Source of the DNA: Paludibacteraceae bacterium
GTDB lineage: Bacteria > Bacteroidota > Bacteroidia > Bacteroidales > Paludibacteraceae
Reading direction: 5' to 3'
Length of the DNA stretch: 64,000 bases
Assembly (NCBI GenBank): GCA_905233375.1
Contig: CAJOEJ010000024.1
Location: forward strand, 30,583-94,582
Within the stretch, counting starts at the first letter, position 1; every line of letters begins with the position of its first letter. A program made the translations under genes and the position numbers. Below are positions 52,589 to 60,097 of this stretch, piece after piece. Under the pieces are notes generated by a model. That model was not told where the DNA came from. It searched no databases and saw only the letters and a list, made by a program, of their open reading frames with translations.

Positions 52589-53032
52589 ATGGAAGTAATT
52601 CTTATTCAAGACCTGGCTAATCTGGGTTTCAAAGGCGACATCGTAAAAGTACGTGACGGCTACGGACGCAACTATCTGCTCCCGCAGAAGATTGCTATCA
52701 TCGCAAACGAGAGCAACCGCAAGCAGTTGGCAGAGAACCAGAGACAACAGGCGCACAAAGCCGCTAAGATTCTGGCGGACGCACAGGCACTCGAGGCAAA
52801 ACTCGCAGAAACTGTAATCGAGGTAAAAGTTAAAGCTAACGAGGACGGTAAGATCTTCGGTACTGTAACCACCCAGAATATCTCTGACGCACTTGCTGCA
52901 CAGGGTATCCAAATCGACAAAAAGGTCATCACGATCCTTGAGCCGATCAAGCAATTGGGTGAGTACACCGCACAGGCTCGTCTCCATCGCGAGGTAAAGG
53001 CTGAGATTAAACTGAATGTTGTTGCTGAGTAA
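52589..53032 (+). CDS. rplI: 50S ribosomal protein L9
   Basis: 147 residues: the N-terminal domain MEVILIQDLANLGFKGDIVKVRDGYGRNYLLPQ is the L9 signature, followed by the long connecting helix (NRKQLAENQRQQAHKAAKILADAQALEAKL) and the C-terminal domain with GKIFGTVTTQNISDAL. Third gene of the S6-S18-L9 operon. Confidence 0.97.
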   Translation: MEVILIQDLANLGFKGDIVKVRDGYGRNYLLPQKIAIIANESNRKQLAENQRQQAHKAAKILADAQALEAKLAETVIEVKVKANEDGKIFGTVTTQNISDALAAQGIQIDKKVITILEPIKQLGEYTAQARLHREVKAEIKLNVVAE

Positions 53033-53068
53033 ACGAAAGTAATTCTAAATTCTAAATTAAAACGTCTT

Positions 53069-53323
53069 ATGAAAAAAGGAATTCATCCGGAGAACTACCG
53101 CGTTGTAGTTTTCAAAGATATGTCTGACGGTACTCAGTTCTTCAGCCGCTCTACAGCCGCTACCAAGGACACCATCGAAATCGACGGCGTTCAGTATCCG
53201 CTGATCAAGCTCGAGATCTCGAACACGAGTCACCCGTTCTACACCGGTAAGTCCAAACTCGTGGACACCGCAGGTCGTGTGGACAAATTTATGTCCCGCT
53301 ACGGAAACCGTACGCGCAAGTAA
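53069..53323 (+). CDS. rpmE: 50S ribosomal protein L31, type B
   Basis: 84 residues: MKKGIHPENYRVVVFKDMSDG, STAATKDTIEIDGVQYPLIKLEISNTSHPFYTGK, RVDKFMSRYG. It lacks the zinc-binding CxxC of type A L31 and matches the zinc-free type B form. It is 36 bp downstream of rplI and followed by a strong terminator. Confidence 0.96.
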   Translation: MKKGIHPENYRVVVFKDMSDGTQFFSRSTAATKDTIEIDGVQYPLIKLEISNTSHPFYTGKSKLVDTAGRVDKFMSRYGNRTRK

Positions 53324-53335
53324 TCTTGCGAGGGC

Positions 53336-53370
53336 AAGGGGCAGGCACGCGCCTGCCCCTTATTGTTTTT
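53336..53370 (+). terminator. Terminator after rpmE
   Basis: Perfect 11-bp stem AAGGGGCAGGC / GCCTGCCCCTT with loop ACGC, followed by ATTG and a run of seven T. Confidence 0.92.
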
Positions 53371-53393
53371 TTAAAATTTTCATTTCGAAAAAT

Positions 53394-53452
53394 CGGGATA
53401 TCGACATATCGAAGTATCGACATATCGAAATATCGAAATCTCGACAAATCAA
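53394..53452. repeat. 9-bp ATATCGACA/ATATCGAAA array
   Basis: GGATATCGACATATCGAAG, TATCGACATATCGAAATATC, GAAATCTCGACAAATC: about six diverged 9-mers directly before the PnuC-like gene, ending 9 bp before its ATG. Confidence 0.88.
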
Positions 53453-53460
53453 TATACACT

Positions 53461-54219
53461 ATGAACAACACAGCTCTTTGGAAGGCGTTAGGTCGCAATT
53501 TTATCATTTCAATTATCCTCTTTGGAGCCTTATTGGGTCTTCTATGGTTGGCGGAGATCATCTTCCCGTCCCTTACACTTTTAAAATGGTACGATCCCGC
53601 ATGGGTAGTCGGCATCCCGGCTTCCGTCATCGGTGTCGCATATATTCTTACGATCCGGGATCCGAAGAACTACACGGGTTTCTATGCCGGTATTGTCATG
53701 TCGGTCTTGCTCGGCATACAGTTTATTCTGCAAGGAGGCTACGATAGCGCTTTTCTTTTCTTCTGCGTTTTCATTCCTTTCCAGATGTTATCCATCTATA
53801 AATGGAGCCGCAAGCGAGAAGAAGGAGGAGCCAGCTTCGAACCCAAATTCTTAGAGACGCCGCGTATGCTTATGTCTGTCGCGATGTTAGTTATTATTAC
53901 TGTGGGCGATTACGTGCTGTCCACTTTTGCGTTGATGCACGACGGACTCACAGACAATATGATGGTTAAGATCCTCAACGGCTTGTTGATCTCATCGTCG
54001 TTCCTCGCGAACTACTGGTTGATTTACCGCAAGACGGACAGCTGGATCTACTGGTTCATCTACAGCGTAGCCGGAATAGGTCTGTTCATTATTTTAGGTA
54101 ATGTATTCTCGCTCGTGCTATTCATCTTCTTCCTGGTGATCAACTCGGCGGCAGGTGTAACATGGATTAAGGCGACAACAGCCGAAAACCTCGGCTGGGT
54201 TAAATTGTTAAAACGTTAA
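53461..54219 (+). CDS. PnuC-like membrane transporter
   Basis: From ATG 53461 (MNNTALWKALGRNF) the protein has 252 residues and about seven membrane segments. FFCVFIPFQMLSIYKWSRKREEGG, TDSWIYWFIYSVAGIGLFI and the C-terminal NSAAGVTWIK recall the PnuC nicotinamide riboside/vitamin transporters, but the fit is by eye and the W-rich binding motif is incomplete. The longer frame upstream covers a 9-mer array and a terminator, so it is rejected. The last residues, WVKLLKR and the stop, are written in a GTTAAAT repeat running on into the next gene's start. Confidence 0.68.
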   Translation: MNNTALWKALGRNFIISIILFGALLGLLWLAEIIFPSLTLLKWYDPAWVVGIPASVIGVAYILTIRDPKNYTGFYAGIVMSVLLGIQFILQGGYDSAFLFFCVFIPFQMLSIYKWSRKREEGGASFEPKFLETPRMLMSVAMLVIITVGDYVLSTFALMHDGLTDNMMVKILNGLLISSSFLANYWLIYRKTDSWIYWFIYSVAGIGLFIILGNVFSLVLFIFFLVINSAAGVTWIKATTAENLGWVKLLKR

Positions 54220-54235
54220 ATTGTTAAATGGTTAG
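54199..54235. repeat. GTTAAATT repeat across the PnuC-like/RluA-family junction
   Basis: GGTTAAATTGTTAAAACG, TTAAATTGTTAAATGGTTAG: units of 7-9 bp covering the end of one gene (VKLLKR and TAA), the 8-bp gap and the ATGGTTAGA start of the next. Confidence 0.88.
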
Positions 54236-55172
54236 AAAACAAGATACAGTATTGCGTGTGGCGGAACCTGCTCCGCTCATGGATTTCCTCATCTCCAAGA
54301 TGGGAGGCATGGCGCGTTCATCCGTCAAACAACTCCTCGGTCAACGGCGTGTCAAAGTAGGAAGCGCCGTACAGACCCGACATGATTTCGCCCTCAAAGC
54401 CGGCGATATAGTGACCGTTTCTTCCGGTCGCGGCAACTCGCAGCTCAACCATCCGAAACTGAAAATCGTCTATGAGGACGATGACCTCATCGTGGTGAAC
54501 AAACAACCGGGCTTGCTGACCGTAGCCGCTACGCCGGGTAGCAGCGAGACGACCGCCTACTCTATCCTGCGCGCGTACGTAAAAAAACAGAACGCGCGCG
54601 CGGGTATATACGTGGTACACCGTCTGGACCGCGAGACCTCCGGACTGCTCGTCTTCGCACGCTCCGAAGAGCTCCAGCATTATATGCGGCAATATTGGCG
54701 CGATTTAGTGACCGAACGGACTTATATCGCGCTGGCGGAAGGCGTGCCCGAACCGCGGGAAGGCAAGATAACGACCTGGCTCACCGAAGACAAACGGAAT
54801 GCGGTCGTTTACTCCTCGCCCGTAGATGACGGCGGAGACATTGCCATCACCAACTACAAAGTACTGAAGACCTCTCCCTACTCCTCTCCTCAAGAGAGGG
54901 AACACTCTCCCTTGAGGGGAGAGCCGGAGAGGGGTTATTCGCTCGTTGAACTCCATCTTGAGACCGGTCGCACGAACCAGATCCGCGTTCATCTTGCCTC
55001 CAAAGGCTGCCCGGTGGTCGGGGATCGCAAGTACGGGCACGGCAACGAGCATTCGCCCATCGACCGCCTCTGTCTCCATGCAAAAGTCCTCGCATTCATT
55101 CATCCCGTAACGGAGAAAAACGTGCGGTTTGAGAGTCCCGTACCCAAAGAGTTCAACCGGGTATTGTTGTAA
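54228..55172 (+). CDS. RluA-family 23S rRNA/tRNA pseudouridine synthase
   Basis: 314 residues: an S4-like RNA-binding domain (MDFLISKMGGMARSSVKQLLGQRRVKVG, about 18-45), then IVVNKQPGLLTVA and the catalytic block GIYVVHRLDRETSGLLVFA (about 125-143, Asp nucleophile), and LHLETGRTNQIRVHLASKGCPVVGDRKYG. Family enzymes make pseudouridine in rRNA or tRNA. Between ITNYKVLKT and YSLVELHLE is an extra 22-residue segment, SPYSSPQEREHSPLRGEPERG, written in a palindromic mini-repeat (54876-54945); otherwise the two blocks would almost touch, as usual. The ATG lies inside a GTTAAAT repeat. Confidence 0.93.
   Translation: MVRKQDTVLRVAEPAPLMDFLISKMGGMARSSVKQLLGQRRVKVGSAVQTRHDFALKAGDIVTVSSGRGNSQLNHPKLKIVYEDDDLIVVNKQPGLLTVAATPGSSETTAYSILRAYVKKQNARAGIYVVHRLDRETSGLLVFARSEELQHYMRQYWRDLVTERTYIALAEGVPEPREGKITTWLTEDKRNAVVYSSPVDDGGDIAITNYKVLKTSPYSSPQEREHSPLRGEPERGYSLVELHLETGRTNQIRVHLASKGCPVVGDRKYGHGNEHSPIDRLCLHAKVLAFIHPVTEKNVRFESPVPKEFNRVLL
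54876..54945. repeat. CTCTCC.../...GGAGAG palindromic mini-repeat inside an RluA-family gene
   Basis: CCTCTCCCTACTCCTCTCC, TCAAGAGAGGGAACACTC, TCCCTTGAGGGGAGAG, CCGGAGAGGGG: a long imperfect inverted repeat with two nested arms. It is the longest copy of the C-rich family, and it keeps the reading frame. Confidence 0.88.
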
Positions 55173-55250
55173 CAATTTCAGGCAAACGTCTCGTTAAAGT
55201 GGCAGAAAATGGCACAAAATGCATTTTTTTGTCACTTTTTTGTTAAAAAA

Positions 55251-55282
55251 TTTGGTCATGTCAAAAAAAAGCAGTATCTTTG
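55251..55282 (+). promoter_or_regulatory. Promoter of the initiator tRNA
   Basis: TTTGGTCATGTCAAAAAA: -33 TTTG (55251-55254), 20-bp spacer, TATCTTTG (55275-55282), then CAGTCG. The spacer is nearly identical to that before rpmH. Confidence 0.85.
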
Positions 55283-55314
55283 CAGTCGCTTTCGTTTCAA
55301 ACGGGAGATTATAT

Positions 55315-55386
<72 letters not shown>

Positions 55387-55390
55387 CAAC

Positions 55391-55822
55391 ATGAAAAAGC
55401 AGTTTTTATTTTTTTTTCTGCTAACCACGCTCTCCGTTCACGCGGTTGAGCGTGTTTCGTTAGAGCAGCTTCAATCCGAGTGGAACAGCTACATCGGCAA
55501 ATCCGTAACGATCACCACGCCGCTGGTCGTTTGCGGGAGTTTCTACGACAGTTTGGTCCTGGCACCCGAGCGGCTCTTCTGTCCGGAAGAGCGTGCCATT
55601 GGTTTGTCGGACGGGGACAGCACGATGTACTACAGTCTGGAGCAGCACAACCGGCAAACGAGTATCTGCGTGCATTGCCGTAACGCGTATTATCAGGTAC
55701 GCTCCGGCGACATCGTACATGGTCTGACGGCACGGGTAACAGGCGAGCGGCAGATGGTGACAGGCCGTCCCGTACGCACCCGCAAAAGAAAGACTGCCTG
55801 CGGGTGGTCGGAGCGAACATAG
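55391..55822 (+). CDS. Secreted nuclease, N-terminal fragment (frameshifted)
   Basis: Starts MKKQFLFFFLLTTLSVHAVE (signal peptide) and continues as an OB-fold-like domain (SVTITTPLVVCGSFYDSLV ... VHGLTARVTGERQMV), the same arrangement as the nuclease at 40347. After VTGRPVRTRKRK it leaves the family frame and stops at 55822. The EEP nuclease domain continues at 55792 in the -1 frame (DCLRVVGANIENYF). The slip is at an A-rich stretch (CGCAAAAGAAAGAC). It is one gene with an indel or a sequencing fault. It sits 4 bp after the initiator tRNA. Confidence 0.82.
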   Translation: MKKQFLFFFLLTTLSVHAVERVSLEQLQSEWNSYIGKSVTITTPLVVCGSFYDSLVLAPERLFCPEERAIGLSDGDSTMYYSLEQHNRQTSICVHCRNAYYQVRSGDIVHGLTARVTGERQMVTGRPVRTRKRKTACGWSERT

Positions 55823-56637
55823 AGAATTACTTCGCGGACCTGGGCGGGTACGCCACCAAAAAGACCACGCCCGAGCAGCAGACACTCAAGACCGACAAAG
55901 TGGTACAGGCGCTGCGGGCGATGAATGCGGACATCTATGCCCTGTGTGAGATGCAGGTCGGTAACAAAGCTCCGCAGATGTTACTGAAGACCCTCAACCG
56001 GCGCGGACCCAAGTATGCCTTCGTCACGATGCCCGTTCAGGATGCCGACCGTATAGGCGGCTGTTTCCTGTACCGCACCGACCGCGTGAAGCCCCTCGCC
56101 TCCCCTGTCTCCGCCTATTCGGACACCACCAGTCATTATTACGCCCGCATGTTCGCGCAAGGATTCGAAGAGACCCAAAGCGGCAAACGTCTCGTTATCA
56201 GTCTTAACCACCTCAAATCCAAACGCGCGGGACGCAACCAATACGACACCAACCAAAAGCGTGTGGAGAACACGGACTCCTTGCTCGCGATGCTTCCACA
56301 CGCCGTCACGCATTTCGGCGACGAGGATCTGTTGCTGTTGGGGGACTATAACTGCTATACGCAGGAGCAACCCCTCGTACACATCGTCAACGCGGGATAT
56401 ATGGACATGCTGCCTTTGGGACACAGCGGAAACTACTCCTACTCGTTCAAAGGGGAAGCCGGCTATCTGGACCGCTGTTTTGCCAACCCCTCGATGGCGG
56501 CACAGATCATCCATGTGCAACCGTGGCACGTCAACGCCGACTGGTACTACCAGCACGGAGCATACAAACTCAAAGACCAAACACTGCACCGCTACTCGGA
56601 CCACGACCCGATCATCGTGGATATCCGATTGAAGTAG
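55804..56637 (+). CDS. Secreted nuclease, C-terminal EEP-domain fragment
   Basis: Begins VVGANIENYFADLGG and carries the endonuclease/exonuclease/phosphatase motifs: IYALCEMQVGNKAP (metal Glu), RLVISLNHLKSKRAG, DLLLLGDYNCYTQEQP and YSDHDPIIVDIRL (catalytic His). It is closely similar in layout to the nuclease at 40347 but ends right after the catalytic domain with no C-terminal tail. The GTG at 55804 is only the first possible start in this frame; the true protein is the fusion with the fragment at 55391. The TAG stop begins a TTGAAAG repeat. Confidence 0.85.
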   Translation: MVGANIENYFADLGGYATKKTTPEQQTLKTDKVVQALRAMNADIYALCEMQVGNKAPQMLLKTLNRRGPKYAFVTMPVQDADRIGGCFLYRTDRVKPLASPVSAYSDTTSHYYARMFAQGFEETQSGKRLVISLNHLKSKRAGRNQYDTNQKRVENTDSLLAMLPHAVTHFGDEDLLLLGDYNCYTQEQPLVHIVNAGYMDMLPLGHSGNYSYSFKGEAGYLDRCFANPSMAAQIIHVQPWHVNADWYYQHGAYKLKDQTLHRYSDHDPIIVDIRLK

Positions 56638-56662
56638 TTGAAAGTGGATAGTTTAAAGACCA
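56635..56662. repeat. TTGAAAG/TTTAAAG repeat after the second nuclease
   Basis: TAGTTGAAAGTGGATAG then TTTAAAGACC; the first TAG is the nuclease stop codon. Confidence 0.75.
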
Positions 56663-56717
56663 AAAAGGCTCAAAAGACATAAAAAACACACTTTTTTTGA
56701 AAAAAGTTGCCTTTTTT

Positions 56718-56749
56718 TTTGGTCATGTCAAAAAAAAGTAGTAATTTTG
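56718..56749 (+). promoter_or_regulatory. Promoter of rpmH
   Basis: TTTGGTCATGTCAAAAAA: -33 TTTG (56718-56721), 20-bp spacer, TAATTTTG (56742-56749), then CAGTCC. A leader hairpin GTCCTC-GTGA-GAGGAC (56771-56786) follows before the ATG. Confidence 0.85.
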
Positions 56750-56804
56750 CAGTCCAATTTGTGTAAACCCGTCCTCGTGAGAGGACATAAAACCAATAAA
56801 GACA

Positions 56805-56963
56805 ATGAAACGTACATTTCAACCCTCGCAACGCAAGCGCCGTAACAAACACGGCTTCCTTGAGAGAATGGCAACGGCTAACGGTCGTCGCGTTTTGGCT
56901 GCTCGTCGTGCAAAAGGTCGCAAGAAACTGACTGTTGCTGACGAAGGACGCCACAAATTTTAA
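56805..56963 (+). CDS. rpmH: 50S ribosomal protein L34
   Basis: 52 residues: [52 protein letters not shown]. This is a full-length L34 of the large subunit, easily missed because it is short. It has its own strong promoter and leader hairpin. The TAA stop is the beginning of an ATTGACA tandem repeat. Confidence 0.97.
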   Translation: MKRTFQPSQRKRRNKHGFLERMATANGRRVLAARRAKGRKKLTVADEGRHKF

Positions 56964-56990
56964 TTGACAATTGACAATTGACAATTAACA
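56961..56990. repeat. ATTGACA repeat after rpmH
   Basis: TAATTGACAATTGACAATTG then ACAATTAACA: four 7-mers starting with the rpmH stop codon. Confidence 0.92.
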
Positions 56991-57051
56991 AATAGGGAAA
57001 AGAGATTCGTCTCCTTTCCCTTATTTTGGTAACATTCAAAAACAAACACAC

Positions 57052-57387
57052 ATGGAAACAACGAGACAACACAAAATTGCACGTCTTATCCAGAAAGATA
57101 TGAGCGATATCCTCTTGCGCTACGCGCGCACGCTGCACGGCGTGCTTATCTCGGTGAGCGAGGTACGCGTGTCGCCCGACTTGAGCATCGCGCATATCTA
57201 TCTTTCGGTTTTTCCGCAGGACAAGGTGGCGGAGACCATGCAGTCCATTGAGGAGAACAGCTCGCACTTCCGCGGCGAGTTAGGTTCCCTCGAACGCCAC
57301 CAGTTACGCGTGATCCCGGAGATCAGTTTTCATCTGGACGAGACGCTGGACCGCATGGAGCGTATCGACCAGCTGCTGGGCAAGTAA
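57052..57387 (+). CDS. rbfA: 30S ribosome-binding factor RbfA
   Basis: 111 residues: TRQHKIARLIQKDMSDILLRYA, VLISVSEVRVSPDLSIAHIYLSVF (KH-like core) and HQLRVIPEISFHLDETLDRMERIDQLL, the RbfA C-terminal signature. It assists late 30S maturation. It precedes the permease gene by 15 bp. Confidence 0.94.
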   Translation: METTRQHKIARLIQKDMSDILLRYARTLHGVLISVSEVRVSPDLSIAHIYLSVFPQDKVAETMQSIEENSSHFRGELGSLERHQLRVIPEISFHLDETLDRMERIDQLLGK

Positions 57388-57402
57388 GGAACCCGTCTCT
57401 GC

Positions 57403-58626
57403 ATGAAGCTGGAACCGCACATAGCGTGGCGTTATCTGTTCTCCAAGAAGGGACATAATGCCATCAATATCGTTTCGGGCGTCAGCTCAGGCGCCGTGGC
57501 TGTCGTCACGGCGGCGATGATCTGCGTGCTCAGCGTGATGAACGGGTTCGGTACGCTCGTGGAGCATATGTTCTCCGAGTTCGACCCCGCCCTAATGATC
57601 CTGCCCGCCGAAGGACAGACCTTCCGGACGGATTCGCTGCCTGTCATGCAACTCTTTGAAGACGAAGAGATCGAAGCCGTCTCCATGCAACTGGAGCAAA
57701 CGGCGCTGGTCCGGTACAAGGAACACCAGTTGCCGGCACGCGTGATGGGCGTGGACAGCCTCTTCGCCCGTACGGCGCATATGGATTCGATCATTTGCGA
57801 CGGTTTCTATTCGGTCTGGGACGGAGCGTTCGACCGGGCGGTTCTGGGACGCGGGCTGGCGGCGCAGATAGGCATGAACGCACATTTCACCGGGGCACTG
57901 CATCTCTACGCGCCCGAGCGCAAAGGACGGCTGAATATGCTCCGTCCGGACAAGTCGCTCCGCCACGAGCACGCGTTCATCGCCGGTACTTTCGCCGTAA
58001 ACCAGATCGAGTACGACGACCAGCTCATGTTAGTGTCCCTTCCGCTGGCGCAGCGCTTGTTCGACTACGATGACCGGACGGTCACGGCGCTGCGGGTTCA
58101 GCCCAAGACACAGGCAAAGACGCAAAGCCTCAAAAAACGGCTCTCGCAAACGCTCGGTTCGGGATACAAAGTGCTTGACCGCTACGAACAGCAACAGGAT
58201 TTCTTCCGCATCCTGCGCATCGAGAAACTGCTCACCATGCTGCTACTGGTGTTTATTCTGCTTATCGCCTGCTTCAACTGTATCGGTTCGCTCTCAATGC
58301 TCATCATTGACAAACGCGAAGATATCCGGATTCTCTCGCATCTGGGCGCCAACGAACTCACCATCCGGCGTATCTTCCTTCTGGAAGGATGGCTGATCTC
58401 CGCATTGGGTGCGGTGACGGGACTCTGTATAGGCGTGGCAGTATGCCTCGGACAGCAGCATTTCAGATGGCTCAAATTAGGTTCGGGAACCGACTATGTC
58501 ATCTCCGCCTATCCGGTGACGGTACAATGGACGGATGTCCTGGCGGTCGCACTCATCGTATTGGCGCTGGGAGGACTCACGGCATGGATTCCCGCAAGGA
58601 AACTGAAAAGCGAAATCGAAAAGTGA
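57403..58626 (+). CDS. ABC transporter permease, FtsX/LolC-LolE-like
   Basis: A 407-residue protein: IAWRYLFSKKGHNAINIVSGVSSGAVAVVTAAMICVLSVMNGF at the start (first membrane helix about 25-45), a large periplasmic MacB-like domain (about 50-270) and three C-terminal helices (LLLVFILLIACFNCIGSL, LEGWLISALGAVTGLCIGVAV, LAVALIVLALGGLTAW). LolC/E relatives release lipoproteins from the inner membrane with the LolD ATPase, which is not in the window. Its TGA stop overlaps the GTG start of the lipoprotein gene. Confidence 0.9.
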   Translation: MKLEPHIAWRYLFSKKGHNAINIVSGVSSGAVAVVTAAMICVLSVMNGFGTLVEHMFSEFDPALMILPAEGQTFRTDSLPVMQLFEDEEIEAVSMQLEQTALVRYKEHQLPARVMGVDSLFARTAHMDSIICDGFYSVWDGAFDRAVLGRGLAAQIGMNAHFTGALHLYAPERKGRLNMLRPDKSLRHEHAFIAGTFAVNQIEYDDQLMLVSLPLAQRLFDYDDRTVTALRVQPKTQAKTQSLKKRLSQTLGSGYKVLDRYEQQQDFFRILRIEKLLTMLLLVFILLIACFNCIGSLSMLIIDKREDIRILSHLGANELTIRRIFLLEGWLISALGAVTGLCIGVAVCLGQQHFRWLKLGSGTDYVISAYPVTVQWTDVLAVALIVLALGGLTAWIPARKLKSEIEK

Positions 58627-59201
58627 AAAAGTCAACAATTTATATCATATGGTGTATGAGCCTGATGGTTCTGGTCGGACTCGGTTCATGCCGCAACCGG
58701 ACACCCTATGTCTATCAGGGTTTTCCGAAGGAATACACGCTCTGCTGGGAGAACCAATACGGTCGATGCTACGACTCCGTCCCCTACAACGTAGTAGCGG
58801 TGGATCTGTATTCCGACGGGCTGACGCTCAATGCCAAACACCTTATGCAGGGGACAGGCTATAATCTGTTTCTGTCGGACATCTTCGTGGACACAGACGC
58901 CGCAAGCGGTTCGTCACAATTACCTGCCGGCAAGTATCACAGCGACACGACCGCTCTCCCCTACACTTTCCTTCCCGGCAAAGACTACGAAGGATATCCC
59001 CACGGCATGTATATCCTGCATATAGAGGAGGACAAGATCACCGGCATTCAGGTCATTGACTCGGGTTATATGGTCGTCCGGGACACGACGGACGGACTCC
59101 GGGACTTGCAGTTCACGCTCTATTACAAGAACGCGTACGGATATACGACCACCTATACCACTCATTTTCAAGGCGAACTCACACCATGGGCAAAGCAGTA
59201 A
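58623..59201 (+). CDS. Putative lipoprotein of unknown function
   Basis: I take GTG 58623 as start, giving VKKSTIYIIWCMSLMVLVGLGSC, a lipoprotein signal with lipobox GLGSC (Cys about 23), and overlapping the permease stop (GTGA). The longer frame to 58389 lies within the permease gene. The mature part (NRTPYVYQGFPKEYTLCWENQYGRCYDSV...) has no family I know; the beta-rich pattern LHIEEDKITGIQVIDSGYMVVRD suggests an outer-membrane lipoprotein. Overlaps xerD by 16 bp. Confidence 0.75.
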   Translation: MKKSTIYIIWCMSLMVLVGLGSCRNRTPYVYQGFPKEYTLCWENQYGRCYDSVPYNVVAVDLYSDGLTLNAKHLMQGTGYNLFLSDIFVDTDAASGSSQLPAGKYHSDTTALPYTFLPGKDYEGYPHGMYILHIEEDKITGIQVIDSGYMVVRDTTDGLRDLQFTLYYKNAYGYTTTYTTHFQGELTPWAKQ

Positions 59202-60097
59202 AATCCGATGAAGCCTTGTTGCGCGAGTACCACGGCTACCTGCGGCTGGAGCGCAACTACTCGCCCAATACGGTCGAGGCGTACGAGATGGATCTCGACA
59301 AACTGCGTGCCTATGCGGACGAGCATCAACTGGATTTTGTACACATGGCGTTTGAAGACTTGGAGGCATTCGTCTTCGAGCAGTTCAAGACCGTCAAATC
59401 GGAAGCCACCCAGGCACGAATTTTAGCCGGGGTGCATGCCTGGTACAAGTTCCTGCTGTACAAGGACTACATTGAGCAAGACCCTTCCGAACTGCTCGAA
59501 TCGCCCAAGAAATCCAAACACCTGCCGACGGTATTGTCTTTAGACGAGGTCAACGCCATGATGGCAGCCATCGACCTCAGCAGCAACGAAGGGCACCGCA
59601 ACCGGGCGATAATGGAGATGCTATACGGCAGCGGACTGCGGGTGAGCGAACTGGTTAACCTGAAACTGAGCAGGATATACCTGGACGAACACTATATGCT
59701 CATTGAGGGCAAGGGTTCCAAGCAACGCCTCGTGCCGGTTTCGCCGGTGGCGGAAGAGTGGTTCGGGTATTGGCTGCAGGAGCGCAGCACATGGCAGATC
59801 AAACCCGAAGCACGCGACCTGGCGTTTGTTAACCGGTACGGTCGTCCTTTGACACGGGCGATGGTTTTCACTATCGTACGCCGCCTGTGCGAAGCGGCAG
59901 GCATCACCAAGACCGTCTCGCCGCACACCTTACGGCATTCGTTTGCGACCCACCTGCTCCAGAACGGAGCGGATCTGCGCGTCATTCAGCAACTGCTCGG
60001 ACACGAAGACCTCGCGACCACAGAGATTTACACCCATCTGGACGTGCAGGATCTGCGACAAGCCATCCTCCAATGCCACCCGGCAAACAAATCGTAA
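59186..60097 (+). CDS. xerD: Site-specific tyrosine recombinase XerC/XerD
   Basis: 303 residues with the N-terminal SAM-like domain (LREYHGYLRLERNYSPNTVEAYEMDL) and the catalytic residues of tyrosine recombinases: GSGLRVSELVNL (Arg), KGSKQRLVPV (Lys), SPHTLRHSFATHLL (His-x-x-Arg), LLGHEDLATTEIYTHLD (His and nucleophile Tyr). It resolves chromosome dimers at dif; XerC and XerD cannot be told apart with confidence here. The end HPANKS and TAA are in a TAAATCG repeat. Confidence 0.92.
   Translation: MGKAVKSDEALLREYHGYLRLERNYSPNTVEAYEMDLDKLRAYADEHQLDFVHMAFEDLEAFVFEQFKTVKSEATQARILAGVHAWYKFLLYKDYIEQDPSELLESPKKSKHLPTVLSLDEVNAMMAAIDLSSNEGHRNRAIMEMLYGSGLRVSELVNLKLSRIYLDEHYMLIEGKGSKQRLVPVSPVAEEWFGYWLQERSTWQIKPEARDLAFVNRYGRPLTRAMVFTIVRRLCEAAGITKTVSPHTLRHSFATHLLQNGADLRVIQQLLGHEDLATTEIYTHLDVQDLRQAILQCHPANKS

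Noticed and set aside
55781..55796. Programmed -1 frameshifting in the second nuclease gene
   Set aside because: The site (CGCAAAAGAAAGAC) does not fit the X XXY YYZ slippery heptamer and no stimulating stem is evident; an indel or sequencing fault is simpler.
59186..60097. Mobile-element integrase instead of Xer
   Set aside because: Length, motifs and housekeeping neighbours fit XerC/XerD, and no attachment site or cargo genes are seen.
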